DNA of 64,000 nt from Cognaticolwellia beringensis. GTDB lineage: Bacteria > Pseudomonadota > Gammaproteobacteria > Enterobacterales > Alteromonadaceae. The stretch's first letter is position 1. Each line of letters begins with the position of its first letter. The stretch lies in contig NZ_CP020465.1 of assembly GCF_002076895.1 (NCBI RefSeq), forward strand, positions 3,906,001 to 3,970,000. The letters are read 5' to 3'. This document shows positions 50,086-58,902 of this stretch, piece after piece. The notes under the pieces are model-generated. The model saw only the letters and a list, made by a program, of their open reading frames with translations. It searched no databases and was not told where the DNA came from. The position numbers and the translations under genes are program-made.

Positions 50086-50141
50086 GTATAAGTAGGGTCA
50101 GATACACATTAAGGCTTAATGCACGCTAATCTACCGTTGTC
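50086..50141. repeat. 56-bp junction module M, copy 1
   Basis: The module runs from AAGTAGGGTCAGATACAC to CTACCGTTGTC and contains the perfect palindrome CATTAAG-G-CTTAATG (50107-50121). Its last bases overlap the start of the next element's inner inverted repeat. The GGGTCAG start is reminiscent of ends recognised by REP-associated (Y1) transposases, but that is only a resemblance. Confidence 0.8.
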
Positions 50142-50722
50142 GCGGTGGCGACGACACCCAAAGGGAGGCTGACGCCGGCCTCCCTCTGGACTCCCTCGGC
50201 GCTGCTGCATTAAACGTGTTTCCTCCATGACGTTCAATATTCTTCGACGTACTAGCGCTGAACGCACTGCGCTCCTTGCCATCCATGGCATCGCGCTTTA
50301 CCGTTCATCCTAAACATAATCCATGCACTACAGCGCTTTCACTGGCATCCATGCCAGTGATACGTGAATATTGGCCATCATTCCGGCGTTTAATGAAGCA
50401 GACTTAGTGTTTGTTTCTTCGTTAGTAATTATTCTCAGTGATTTAGCTTTAACAGCTGTTACAGCGATCTCTAAATCCCATCACAGCAACGGAAACTTAA
50501 TTTAGATAAGTGCGATGTTTATCGGAGCCATGGATGGCGCAGACTGCCGTGTGAAGGGACGATTTTCGGCAGGAATAAACTTCGTGCCTAAATTCAGTTG
50601 GAGTGTTTTGCTGTGCAGGGCACAGTGGGGGATGCAAGGGGGAGATCTGTGTCTATCTCCCCCTTGCGTGTTGTCGCCACCGCGACGCCAAGCAGAAAAT
50701 TAAAACTCCAATCCGATAATTT
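50137..50722. repeat. Structured repeat element, unit 2 (left outer end replaced by module M)
   Basis: The body is closely similar to unit 1 from the GTCGCGGTGGCGACG segment through the right inverted repeat (50669-50710). Palindromic domain 1 (50202-50401) is about 50 bases longer than in the other copies because of an extra hairpin segment (TGCCATCCATGGCA at 50277-50290). Domain 2 spans 50482-50615, and the perfect 13-bp hairpin is 50634-50646 with 50655-50667. Confidence 0.85.
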
Positions 50723-50734
50723 TTCAATATTAGA

Positions 50735-50794
50735 CGGACACTCACTCTAAATTAATGGCTTGGAGTTTGTTTACTGGTTTGGCGTCGGCGTGCC
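50735..50794. repeat. Left terminal inverted repeat of unit 3
   Basis: GGACACTCACTCTAAATT through GCTTGGAGTTTG and GGCGTCGGCG matches the left end of units 1 and 4. It is cut off at 50794 by the second copy of module M. Confidence 0.75.
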
Positions 50795-50850
50795 TATTAA
50801 GTAGGGTCAGATACACATTAAGGCTTAATGCACGCTAATCTACCGTTGTC
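50795..50850. repeat. 56-bp junction module M, copy 2
   Basis: Nearly identical to copies 1 and 3, with the CATTAAG-G-CTTAATG palindrome at 50816-50830. It lies between the interrupted left end and the body of unit 3. Confidence 0.8.
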
Positions 50851-51213
50851 GCGGTGGCGACGACACCCAAAGGGAGGCTGACGCCGACCTCCCTCTGGAC
50901 TCCCTCGGCGCTGCTGCATTAAACGTGTTTCCTCCATGATGCCCAATATTCTTCAACGTACCAGTGCTGATGGCACATCCATGTGCCAACAGCACTTTCA
51001 CTGGCATCCATGCCAGTGATACGTGAATATTGGGCATCATTCCGGCGTTTAATGAAGCAGACTTGGTGTCTGGTTTATCTGTTGTGTTTATTCTTTAATA
51101 TTTCAATAAACCAGTTTGCTAAATAACTACACCATAGAACTCACAAACTATTGATCCCATCACAGCAATGGAAACTGAATTTAGATAAGTGCGATGTTTA
51201 TCGGAGCCATGGA
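50846..51213. repeat. Structured repeat element, unit 3 body (right end truncated)
   Basis: Contains the small hairpin, domain 1 (50911-51060) and the first third of domain 2, breaking off at the GCCATGGA segment where copy 3 of module M begins. The variable hairpin here is TGGCACAT-CC-ATGTGCCA (50971-50988), enclosed by AGTGCTG/CAGCACT, which differ from unit 4 by compensating changes. Confidence 0.85.
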
Positions 51214-51269
51214 TATTAAGTAGGGTCAGATACACATTAAGGCTTAATGCACGCTAATCTAACGTTGTC
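51214..51269. repeat. 56-bp junction module M, copy 3
   Basis: Third copy, with the palindrome at 51235-51249 and one substitution near its end (CTAACGTTGTC). It replaces the missing right half of unit 3. Confidence 0.8.
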
Positions 51270-51280
51270 TCGGTAATATA

Positions 51281-51716
51281 AGAAGGACACTCACTCTAAA
51301 TTGACAGGCTTGGAGTTTGTTTGCTGGTTTGGCGTCGGGGTGCCGACTACACCCAGAGAGGGTTAAACGCCGAACCCTCTCTGGACTCACCCGTCGCTGC
51401 AACATTAAACGTGTTTCCTCCATGACGCCCAATATTCTTCGACGTACCAGCGCTGAACGTGCATCCCTGCACTACAGCGCTTTCACTGGCATCCATGCCA
51501 GTGATACGTGAATATTGGTCATCATTCCGGCGTTTAATGAAGCAGACTTGGTGTTTGTTTCTTCTCCTGAGTTTATTCTTTAATAATTCAATATATAAGT
51601 TTGCTGAATAAGCACCACGGGGAGTCCAGAGGGGCTTTTGTGGCGTGTAACGCCCCTCTGGGTGTTGTCGCCACCGCGACGCCAGACAGTAAAATATGCT
51701 CCAAGCCGTTCAATTT
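51281..51716. repeat. Structured repeat element, unit 4 (short form lacking domain 2)
   Basis: Left inverted repeat 51281-51352 and right inverted repeat about 51663-51716. The left small hairpin is a perfect 12-bp stem of different sequence (51353-51364 with 51373-51384). Domain 1 is 51397-51545. The right hairpin is a perfect 10-bp stem (51626-51635 with 51652-51661), again unlike that of units 1 and 2. Domain 2 is absent. Confidence 0.85.
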
Positions 51717-51807
51717 ATTAAACTAGAGCCCACATACACTAACTTAAAATCAATGGGGTCAGGGGATTTTGATTTCTTCTGTAGAATTTATTTAGGCATT
51801 ATCAGTC

Positions 51808-51862
51808 AAAATTGACAGGCTTGGAGTTTGTTTGCTGGTTTGGCGTCGGGGTGCCGACTACA
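51808..51862. repeat. Isolated left inverted repeat, unit 5 remnant
   Basis: About 54 bases identical to 51299-51352 (left end of unit 4), followed by unrelated DNA. It ends 85 bp before the RraB-like gene. A GGGGTCAG sequence at 51754-51761 lies just before it. Confidence 0.8.
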
Positions 51863-51947
51863 ACCATTAAATATATTTTGTTTTCTATTCATTTAAAACA
51901 TTGCCGTTTATAATACCGCCATTAATTTTATAGCTTTGAAGAGTAAT

Positions 51948-52271
51948 ATGAACTTCCCAAAAGATGACACCGGTAAAGTATTGTTTGAAATGCAAAAGGC
52001 AGGTATTGATTTAACTGTGATGCATACTATCGTTTTCTTTCACTTATTTGAAACACCAGAACAAGCAGCGGCTATGGCGGCATATCTTGCTGAAATAGCA
52101 CCTGATCTTATTTGTCATGTTCACATTGATGAAAATCCAAAAATATGGCATTTAGATTGTTCCATAACAATAATTCCTCTTTACGATGCAATTATTGCTC
52201 AGGAAGCTAAGTTTGAGCAAATAGTATCGCAGTTTAAAGGGTATACGGATGGTTGGGGAATTGAAGCCTAA
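51948..52271 (+). CDS. RraB-like protein (ribonuclease E inhibitor family)
   Basis: The 107 residues resemble the RraB fold: an N-terminal helix with KDDTGKVLFEMQKAGIDLT, the beta strand HTIVFFHLFETPEQAAAMAAYL, an acidic middle, and a C-terminal FKGYTDGWGIEA that matches the YDGWG signature of RraB. RraB binds RNase E and lowers its activity. Similarity is partial, so this is a family-level call. I chose ATG 51948 with GAAGAG upstream over a TTG at 51936. A TATAAT at 51909-51914 may be its -10. It sits at the right edge of the repeat array, and a good terminator follows. Confidence 0.7.
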   Translation: MNFPKDDTGKVLFEMQKAGIDLTVMHTIVFFHLFETPEQAAAMAAYLAEIAPDLICHVHIDENPKIWHLDCSITIIPLYDAIIAQEAKFEQIVSQFKGYTDGWGIEA

Positions 52272-52414
52272 GTTGCTAATTTTTGATTTTTCTGAAGACT
52301 TTTGGCCTTATTAATTTTTACGAATGGTGGCCATTGAAAGGAATACAGTAAAGTACAGGTTAATTCTTTAATTCTTTTCACTATATGAAATTAATTTGAA
52401 AAATAAAAGCTAAA

Positions 52415-52450
52415 AAAGAGCTTAAATTATTGATTTAATTTAGGCTCTTT
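52415..52450 (+). terminator. Terminator of the RraB-like gene
   Basis: A 15-bp stem with one T-G pair (52415-52429 with 52436-52450) and a 6-base loop, ending in TTTGTTTATTT. Confidence 0.75.
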
Positions 52451-52855
52451 GTTTATTTGACTGTCTAAATACTCTCATTGTTACTTAAAAGGGTTAATAA
52501 ACACTGTTTATTTGGCTAATTATATCGGTACAGTCTTGCCTATGTACGGTAAGTGGTAGGGTAAATGGCGATATATTTATTTAGTTTATACCAACACTAG
52601 CAACTAAACGTGTTTATAAAAACAACCGTATTTCTACCTTAATGGCTTCTGCTAATTTAGTTTTAAACACGATAGAACTTGTTAATAAGCCAGCCTTACC
52701 AAGTTATCTTTATTTTGGTAAGGCTGGCTTAATTGCTTTCCTAATTGAGTAGTTCTTGCTTTTAATTTTTGTTCTGAAATCGGAACATCAATTATATTCG
52801 CTATCTAAGCTCACTTTTGGATTTCATATCGTGAAAGATGTTTATTTAACATTTT
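52451..52855. other. Gap between RraB-like and aminotransferase genes, with a long hairpin
   Basis: Non-coding. The one clear element is the perfect 16-bp hairpin at 52687-52730, listed separately. The remaining sequence is A/T-rich without frames. Confidence 0.5.
52687..52730. terminator. Perfect 16-bp hairpin, possible terminator between convergent genes
   Basis: AAGCCAGCCTTACCAA (52687-52702) is exactly complementary to 52715-52730, with a 12-base loop. T-runs are poor on both sides, so it may act as a bidirectional terminator or 3'-end protector for the minus-strand aminotransferase transcript. Confidence 0.5.
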
Positions 52856-53983
52856 CTACTTTTGTTGAGCTAAAGCGTCTTCAAGTGTAGTTAAACATAG
52901 GGCTACATTTTCGCTTCTAGCGGTGTAACCCATCAAACCAATGCGCCATGCTTTACCTGCAAAATCACCTAATCCACCCCCTATTTCTAGGTTGTACTCA
53001 TTCAATAGATAGCTTCTTACTTTTGCGTCATCTATGCCTTCTGGGATGTAGATAGCGTTTAACTGAGGTAAGCGTTCTTCTTTAGGTACAATGAACTTGA
53101 TACCTAGCTTATCTAAGCCTTTCGCTAAAGTTTCGTGCTGGATTTGATGGCGTGCCCAACGGTTTTCTAAGCCTTCATTTTGTAGTTGTATTAATGATTC
53201 ATGCAAGCCGTATAGCGAGTTAACAGGCGCGGTATGATGATAGCTGCGTTTGCCTGCTCCAGACCAATAACTCATCACAAGTGATTGATCTAAAAACCAA
53301 CTTTGTATTTGTGTTTTACGGTTTTTAATAACATTTACCGCTTTTTCACTAAACGAAATAGGCGATAATCCCGGTACACATGATAAACATTTTTGTGAAC
53401 CAGAATAAATAGCATCTATGCCCCAATCATCAACTTTAAGCTCAACACCGCCTAGTGATGTAACGGCGTCAACAATAGATAAACAGTCGTGTTGCTGTGC
53501 TAGAGCACATAAGGCTTCTGCATCTGATAAGGCACCTGTAGAGGTTTCAGCGTGAACAAAGGCTAAAAATTTCGCCTCTGGATTAGCCTTTAAAGCGGCT
53601 TCTACTTTGTCAACTTCAACTGCTCGACCCCAAGGAGAGTCAACTATAATGGCCTCTGCGCCAATACGGTTGACGTTTTGGATCATCCGGTCACCAAACA
53701 CCCCATTTCGGCAAACAATAACCTTGTCGCCTGCTTCGACTAAGTTAACAAAACAAGCTTCCATACCAGCAGAACCGGGCGCTGACAGGGCAATAGTGAA
53801 CTCATTTTTAGTTTGAAAAGCATACTGTAGTAAGGCTTTTAATTCGTCCATCATACCAACAAACAAAGGATCTAAATGACCAATTGCAGGTCTTGATAAT
53901 GAAGCTAAAACTTCTGGACTGATGTCTGAAGGGCCAGGACCCATTAATATTCTGCGCGGTGGGTGAAATGATTTAAAGTTCAT
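52856..53983 (-). CDS. Class V aminotransferase, alanine-glyoxylate / serine-pyruvate type
   Basis: A 375-residue PLP enzyme close to AGXT. Visible segments: MGPGPSDISPEVLASLSRPAIGHLDP, SAPGSAGMEACFVNLVEAGDKV, AETSTGALSDA, VDAVTSLGGVELKVDDWGIDAIYSGSQKCLS with the PLP Lys in GSQK, YHHTAPVNSLYGLHESL, and the C-terminal GGGLGDFAGKAWRIGLMGY. It would move amino groups between alanine or serine and glyoxylate or pyruvate. The open frame starts at 54055, but I chose ATG 53983 because AAAGG precedes it and homologues begin here. Confidence 0.9.
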   Translation of the reverse strand: MNFKSFHPPRRILMGPGPSDISPEVLASLSRPAIGHLDPLFVGMMDELKALLQYAFQTKNEFTIALSAPGSAGMEACFVNLVEAGDKVIVCRNGVFGDRMIQNVNRIGAEAIIVDSPWGRAVEVDKVEAALKANPEAKFLAFVHAETSTGALSDAEALCALAQQHDCLSIVDAVTSLGGVELKVDDWGIDAIYSGSQKCLSCVPGLSPISFSEKAVNVIKNRKTQIQSWFLDQSLVMSYWSGAGKRSYHHTAPVNSLYGLHESLIQLQNEGLENRWARHQIQHETLAKGLDKLGIKFIVPKEERLPQLNAIYIPEGIDDAKVRSYLLNEYNLEIGGGLGDFAGKAWRIGLMGYTARSENVALCLTTLEDALAQQK

Positions 53984-54055
53984 TTTGAGTGCCTTTATTT
54001 GATGTAAGTAATGATTGATTAATACTTTGATATCAAAGGCTGTCATTAGTGTCAA

Positions 54056-54535
54056 GCTTCTAGTTTGTCGGTAAATTATTTATTGTAAATAAGAATAAAT
54101 TTACGAAAAATAAAAATTGACATACCTGTCATGATTTGTGATTTTATTAAAACCTTAGCTAAAATTTAATCTCATGACTACTTTGAACGTTTAAAGCAAA
54201 GTTTAAAAAATTGAGCTTCAGCACGGTAATTTTTATTGAAATGTTTAATTAGTCAACATTATCGATAACGAAAATTTCTCGCCAGTCATTAAGATATTCT
54301 GCTGAGACGAAAAATTAAGATAACGACTAAAATACCTAACAATGTTGTTTAAATAAAAATAACATTATTTGTAATTACCTCGTTGACAGAAATACATAAC
54401 ATTACGTCACGATATTTTTATTTTCGAGACAAATCAGCGCAATAGTTCCCTCGAGATGCTTACCTTCTTGTTTACTGAGTGAGTGACACTATTGAAGAAC
54501 TTATTTATATTTTTACATTTAATTAAAGGTCAATT
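54056..54535. promoter_or_regulatory. Divergent control region of aminotransferase and malic enzyme
   Basis: 480 bases without a gene. It contains the dyad TGACA-TACC-TGTCA (54118-54131), a plausible operator for a transcription factor, 135 bases before the aminotransferase start. An A/T-rich stretch follows toward the malic enzyme. Cognate regulator unknown. Confidence 0.4.
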
Positions 54536-55774
54536 ATGAGTGATTTTAAACAACGTGCATTAGATTATCATGCCAAACCAACACCCGGTAAAATAGCCGT
54601 TCAAATAACTACTGCTGCAGAAACAAGTGAAGACTTGTCATTAGCTTATAGCCCCGGCGTTGCTGAACCTTGCCGAGCAATAGCTGAAAACCCTGATGAT
54701 GTTTATAAATACACAGGTAAGGGAAATACCGTTGCTGTTATATCAAATGGTAGTGCTGTTTTAGGGTTAGGTAATTTGGGGCCAATGGCTTCTAAACCTG
54801 TGATGGAAGGTAAAGCGCTACTTTTTAAAAGGTTTGCCAATATTGATTCATTTGATATAGAAGTTAATCATAAAACGCCAGAGGAATTCATTAATACAGT
54901 TGCCAGTATTGCTGACACCTTTGGTGGTATTAACCTTGAAGACATAAAAGCGCCAGATTGTTTTATTATTGAAAAAGCGTTGCAAGAGCGCTGTAAAATC
55001 CCAATTTTTCATGATGACCAACATGGTACGGCAATCGTCACTTGTGCTGCTATGATCAATGCTTTAGAAATTCAAGGCAAAGACATTGAACATGCGGTCA
55101 TTGTTTGTTTGGGCGCGGGTGCTGCGGCAATAGCTTGTATGGAATTACTTATTCAATGTGGTGCTAAACGTGAAAAAATATATATGTTGGACACTAAAGG
55201 CGTAGTACACACTCGCCGTAGCGATCTTAACGAATATAAAATGCTATTTGCTAATAATACAGATAAACGTACGCTTGATGATGCTATTGCTGAAGCTGAT
55301 GTGTTTGTTGGAGTATCAGGACCAAACTTATTATCTAAAGAGCAATTATTAACCATGGCGCCAAATCCTATTGTTTTTGCTTGTTCAAATCCTGATCCTG
55401 AAATTAAACCTGAACTTGCCCATTCAGTTAGAGATGATTTAATTATGGCCACAGGTCGTTCTGACTATCCTAACCAAGTAAATAATGTGCTGTGTTTCCC
55501 ATTTATTTTTCGAGGTGCTTTGGACGTTAGAGCAAGAAAAATAAATAACGAAATGAAAATAGCCGCTGTACACGCCATACGTACGTTAGCAAAAGCTGAA
55601 GTACCTGAAAGCGTGTTAAAAGCCAGTGGTGAAAAGTCATTAAGCTTTGGCAAAAACTACATTATTCCTCGTCCGATGGACCCCAGACTTTGTCACAATG
55701 TGGCAAAGGCGGTAGCCGTAGCTGCTGTAGAATCTGGTGTTGCACAAATCCCAATGCCTGAATGTTATCTTTAA
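54536..55774 (+). CDS. Short malic enzyme (NAD(P)-dependent, single domain)
   Basis: Oxidatively decarboxylates malate to pyruvate. The 412 residues cover only the malic-enzyme domain: YSPGVAEPCRAIAENPDD and TGKGNTVAVISNGSAVLGLGNLGPMASKPVMEGK, the metal site in EDIKAPDCFIIEKAL and HDDQHGTAIVTCAA, and the cofactor motif VCLGAGAAAIACMELL. The phosphotransacetylase-like domain of MaeB (about 760 residues) is absent, so it resembles YtsJ-type enzymes. Cofactor preference cannot be read with certainty. It is likely monocistronic. Confidence 0.93.
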   Translation: MSDFKQRALDYHAKPTPGKIAVQITTAAETSEDLSLAYSPGVAEPCRAIAENPDDVYKYTGKGNTVAVISNGSAVLGLGNLGPMASKPVMEGKALLFKRFANIDSFDIEVNHKTPEEFINTVASIADTFGGINLEDIKAPDCFIIEKALQERCKIPIFHDDQHGTAIVTCAAMINALEIQGKDIEHAVIVCLGAGAAAIACMELLIQCGAKREKIYMLDTKGVVHTRRSDLNEYKMLFANNTDKRTLDDAIAEADVFVGVSGPNLLSKEQLLTMAPNPIVFACSNPDPEIKPELAHSVRDDLIMATGRSDYPNQVNNVLCFPFIFRGALDVRARKINNEMKIAAVHAIRTLAKAEVPESVLKASGEKSLSFGKNYIIPRPMDPRLCHNVAKAVAVAAVESGVAQIPMPECYL

Positions 55775-56292
55775 TATATTTGATTTAGTTTAAGTATTCG
55801 TAATCTGAGTCTGTAGCATAGTTATTTTATGTTTCAGACTCAGACATTTTAGGATATCTGAAAATTACTCCAATGCACGCTTCACAACCTACCGTCGATT
55901 TTATGACTAGAATTGCAACATTCTTTGATAAAATGCCTTTAAAAAGAACCTAATGAGTTATACGCTGAAAATTGTACTATTGTTGGCTAACCATATGAAA
56001 TTTATCAGCGATTAGTGTAAAATTATCAGCCTAAACATTATCAGCTTCAGCTATGTAGTCAGAGTTTGTTTATCTGGGCAATATAGCGAGACAGTAATAT
56101 TTTGTGGAATTGATTAATCAAAGGCCGTGTTAACTAAACCGTGTTTGAAACTGCTTATTAATCTATTTTACAAATAACAAAACAAACCCAGTTTTGAATA
56201 CAATGTTTTCAACTATTTTATTGAATACAGACTTCAGCACGTGATTTTTTATTTATTAAATCTTCCAAAAAATGATTAAGGGCAACATTAAA
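55775..56292. other. Gap between malic enzyme and YbdG-type channel
   Basis: About 500 bases, A/T-rich, without frames or clear terminators. It presumably contains the channel promoter near its right end. Confidence 0.4.
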
Positions 56293-57564
56293 ATGACTGA
56301 AACAAGGGCACAATTGAGAGAGTTTTTATTAGGCTGGTTTGAGCAAAGTATGCCGGGTAATGCCTTTTTTTGGTATGACATATTAGTCGTTTTATGGATA
56401 ACCATATTTGCCGTTACACTACATTATATCATCAGGGGCTCAGCTAGGCATTTTCTCAAGGGCAAGTTTGAGATTATGGACAAAGGGCAAGTAAAAAACA
56501 TCACCATCGAGTTAATTCAACGCCTAGCAAGCCGACTTTCGTTTGCGCTTCAAGGCGCTGTAGTGGTGATACAAGCCAAGCTGTGGCTACCTGCAGAAGC
56601 ATCGTTCTTACACTTTGTGCAAGTGGTAACTGACCAATGGATTATCTTATTCTTATTGTTATCATTGTTTACTTTTTTAGATATTTTACAATCACTTGCA
56701 GATAAGCGCCAAACTCAGGCACATTTCCCGTTAAGAGGGCTTTTACAGACGGTTAAACTGATAGCCAGTGTTTTAACCACCATCTTGGCCGTTTCGTTAC
56801 TGATGGACAAATCGCCGCTGATTTTATTAAGTGGTTTAGGCGCATTGTCTGCGGTGCTGTTATTAGTATTTAAAGATCCTATTTTAGGCTTAGTTGCTGG
56901 GATACAGCTTTCTGCGAATAACATGCTTGCAGTGGGTGATTGGCTTGAAATGCCTAAATATGGTGCAGACGGTGATGTAGTCGATATTGCTTTAACCACG
57001 GTAAAAGTCAGAAATTGGGATAAAACTATTACTACTATTCCAACTTATGCACTTATTTCAGACTCATTTAAAAACTGGCGCGGCATGTCTGAATCTGGCG
57101 GCAGAAGAATAAAACGCTGTATTCACCTCGAAATGAGCAGTGTTTGCTTCTTAGATAAAGCACAAATAACTGAATTGAAAAAAGCACAATTATTAAGCGA
57201 GTATATAACTCATACGGTACCGGCAATTGAAAAAGAAAATACCGATAAAAAGATCGACATGACCGTCATGCAAAATGGTCGACGACTGACCAATGTTGGC
57301 ACGTTCAGAAAATATCTCTTATCGTTTTTGAGAAACCACCCTAATATTCATCAGGGGATGACCTTAATCGTTAGACAGCTAGAGCCAACGAGTAATGGCT
57401 TGCCAATTCAAATTTATGCTTTTACGAATACCACAAGCTGGGTGCTTTACGAGGATATTCAGTCCGATATTTTCGATCATATTATTGCGGTTTTGCCAGC
57501 ATTTTCACTCAGAGTACATGAGTCGCCTACGGGCAATGACATTAGGTTACTGGCTAAACACTAG
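56293..57564 (+). CDS. ybdG: YbdG-type mechanosensitive channel (MscS superfamily)
   Basis: The 423 residues have about five N-terminal membrane helices, followed by the MscS-type pore helix and beta domain. Long stretches are close to E. coli YbdG: VFKDPILGLVAGIQLSANNML, GDWLEMPKYGADGDVVDI, TTVKVRNWDKTITTIPTYALISDSFKNWRGM, SGGRRIKRC and SPTGNDIRLLAKH. YbdG contributes minor mechanosensitive conductance and osmotic-stress sensing. ATG 56293 is preferred (AAGGG 10 bases upstream); an earlier ATG at 56272 is in frame. Confidence 0.93.
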   Translation: MTETRAQLREFLLGWFEQSMPGNAFFWYDILVVLWITIFAVTLHYIIRGSARHFLKGKFEIMDKGQVKNITIELIQRLASRLSFALQGAVVVIQAKLWLPAEASFLHFVQVVTDQWIILFLLLSLFTFLDILQSLADKRQTQAHFPLRGLLQTVKLIASVLTTILAVSLLMDKSPLILLSGLGALSAVLLLVFKDPILGLVAGIQLSANNMLAVGDWLEMPKYGADGDVVDIALTTVKVRNWDKTITTIPTYALISDSFKNWRGMSESGGRRIKRCIHLEMSSVCFLDKAQITELKKAQLLSEYITHTVPAIEKENTDKKIDMTVMQNGRRLTNVGTFRKYLLSFLRNHPNIHQGMTLIVRQLEPTSNGLPIQIYAFTNTTSWVLYEDIQSDIFDHIIAVLPAFSLRVHESPTGNDIRLLAKH

Positions 57565-57883
57565 CGCATGTTTTGTTGAAGTTAATATACTAATTTGTAG
57601 ACACTAAGCCGTATTCTTAAGGCTTAGTGTCAAATACCATTCTTATTAATCAAGTGTTTGAACTCAACTAAGGTGCACAAACAAGATCTGTTCGCTAATA
57701 ACGTTGAGATTGGTGCGGGAAAATATAAGACTACACTTATAATTTTATCCACTTTACCTAAGTGAGTGCAGCACCAATAGTTAAAAATTATTTTACCTGT
57801 TAAATCGAATAATATTTTGTAACTCATATAAAATTTTTTGTATTATATAAATCGTTACAAAAGACAGGGAATTGCCTGTTAAT
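57565..57883. other. Gap between ybdG and the META lipoprotein gene
   Basis: About 320 bases between convergent genes; no frame with coding character. CTTAGTGTC and GACACTAAG (near 57599-57630) form a 9-bp inverted repeat around a central spacer, without T-runs; it may be a weak transcript end for ybdG. Confidence 0.4.
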
Positions 57884-58357
57884 CTAAAAATATACGGCAG
57901 CGAAACTTGCTAATTCAACTCCATCTTGATTGAACAACGCTAGGGATTCTGCTGTGATTTTATAAGAAGTGGTATTAGCAAATACATTCAATACAGACTG
58001 CTCATTTAATTTAGCATCTGGGCAAGCCATTTGGGTTGCTCCTAAAGCGCTGAATTGTAAGTTGCCTGATCCTACTGCTATTGCCTTTGTATTAAATTGC
58101 CCAAAAAAGCGGTTACAGCCAGAAAACCCGGCTATGCGACCATCATTGCTATGTAATGTGAAATGACGTTCATGTTTTTGTTCAGGCGTCATTTCAACGT
58201 TTGTACCGTCTAGTTGCATCAGCTTCCAATAGGTGTTGGTGAGATTAGCAAGTGGGGCGGTGGCTTTTGATTCCTCGGTTGCCAGTTCTGTTGATACGCA
58301 ACCCGATAATGTTAGCGCTAATACAAGACAAGAACGTCCTAAGTATTTTTTGAACAT
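57884..58357 (-). CDS. META-domain (HslJ-like) lipoprotein
   Basis: The 157 residues start with a lipoprotein signal peptide ending LTLSGC (Cys about 20). The META domain follows: NTYWKLMQLDGTNVEM, GRIAGFSGCNRFFGQF and LQFSALGATQMACPD, the typical WxL...GCNxxxG...T(R/Q)MAC pattern. Proteins of this group (HslJ in E. coli) are associated with heat and drug tolerance, but a biochemical role is not known. It is probably outer-membrane anchored and monocistronic. Confidence 0.87.
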   Translation of the reverse strand: MFKKYLGRSCLVLALTLSGCVSTELATEESKATAPLANLTNTYWKLMQLDGTNVEMTPEQKHERHFTLHSNDGRIAGFSGCNRFFGQFNTKAIAVGSGNLQFSALGATQMACPDAKLNEQSVLNVFANTTSYKITAESLALFNQDGVELASFAAVYF

Positions 58358-58902
58358 GATAATTTATTTCCTCAATTGAATGTTTAATCTGGTCAGTGAA
58401 AAATTTACTATAAAATGACTTGCTTTGAAATTTTGAGTGTTCACATATCATGCAATGATGGTAAATCGTAAATAATAGTCAACTCAAAACTAATTTTATC
58501 AATGGAAATAAGTAATGACTATTAAATAAAAGTAGCATCTTGTAACTGTGAATTGGCTCTTGATGATCATGGTACAATAAAAGAGTGCGCTTTATCTTTG
58601 TAGTGATGAGACATTTATGCTTGAAATTATTATATGCTTTGCTGACTTTTTATAAATTTACGTAGTGAGTTTTTCAGCAATTCAATAATAGTTCTGGTTG
58701 TTTAACAAACTTGAAGATTTATCTGCTATTCCTGAAAGTGATCAAGTCAAAGTGATCAAGTCAAAGGGATAAAGTACAGTACTTAATGAATTGAACACTC
58801 TTAAAAAACCACTCTTAAACCATATGTACAAGGGTAAATAACTGTTATTATTAACTATTATTTATAAAAAGCATTAGTTAATTAAGGAAGTCATTATTTA
58901 AA
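58358..58902. other. 545-bp gap with a tandem 14-bp duplication
   Basis: No gene. A 14-bp sequence, AAGTGATCAAGTCA, is repeated in tandem at 58736-58749 and 58750-58763, inside a short coding-like run (KLEDLSAIPESDQVK...) without a start. It may be gene debris. The right end contains the zinc transporter promoter. Confidence 0.45.

Noticed and set aside
49494..51511. Several 60-86 codon frames inside the repeat array (for example 49494-49694 minus, 49693-49953 plus, 50109-50291 minus, 50840-51040 minus).
   Set aside because: They begin in different places in different copies, read through inverted repeats and hairpins, lack Shine-Dalgarno sequences and resemble each other only because the DNA is repeated.
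49478..51862. CRISPR array or integron attC array.
   Set aside because: Units are 400-600 bp with large internal palindromes. There are no short regularly spaced repeats with unique spacers, no cas or integrase gene, and no cassette genes between units.
49478..51862. Retron or diversity-generating retroelement.
   Set aside because: No reverse transcriptase gene is present in the window; a structured non-coding segment alone is not enough.
58736..58763. Tandem 14-bp duplication as a regulatory iteron.
   Set aside because: There are only two copies, in a coding-like remnant and not near a replication or promoter feature; probably a local slippage duplication.
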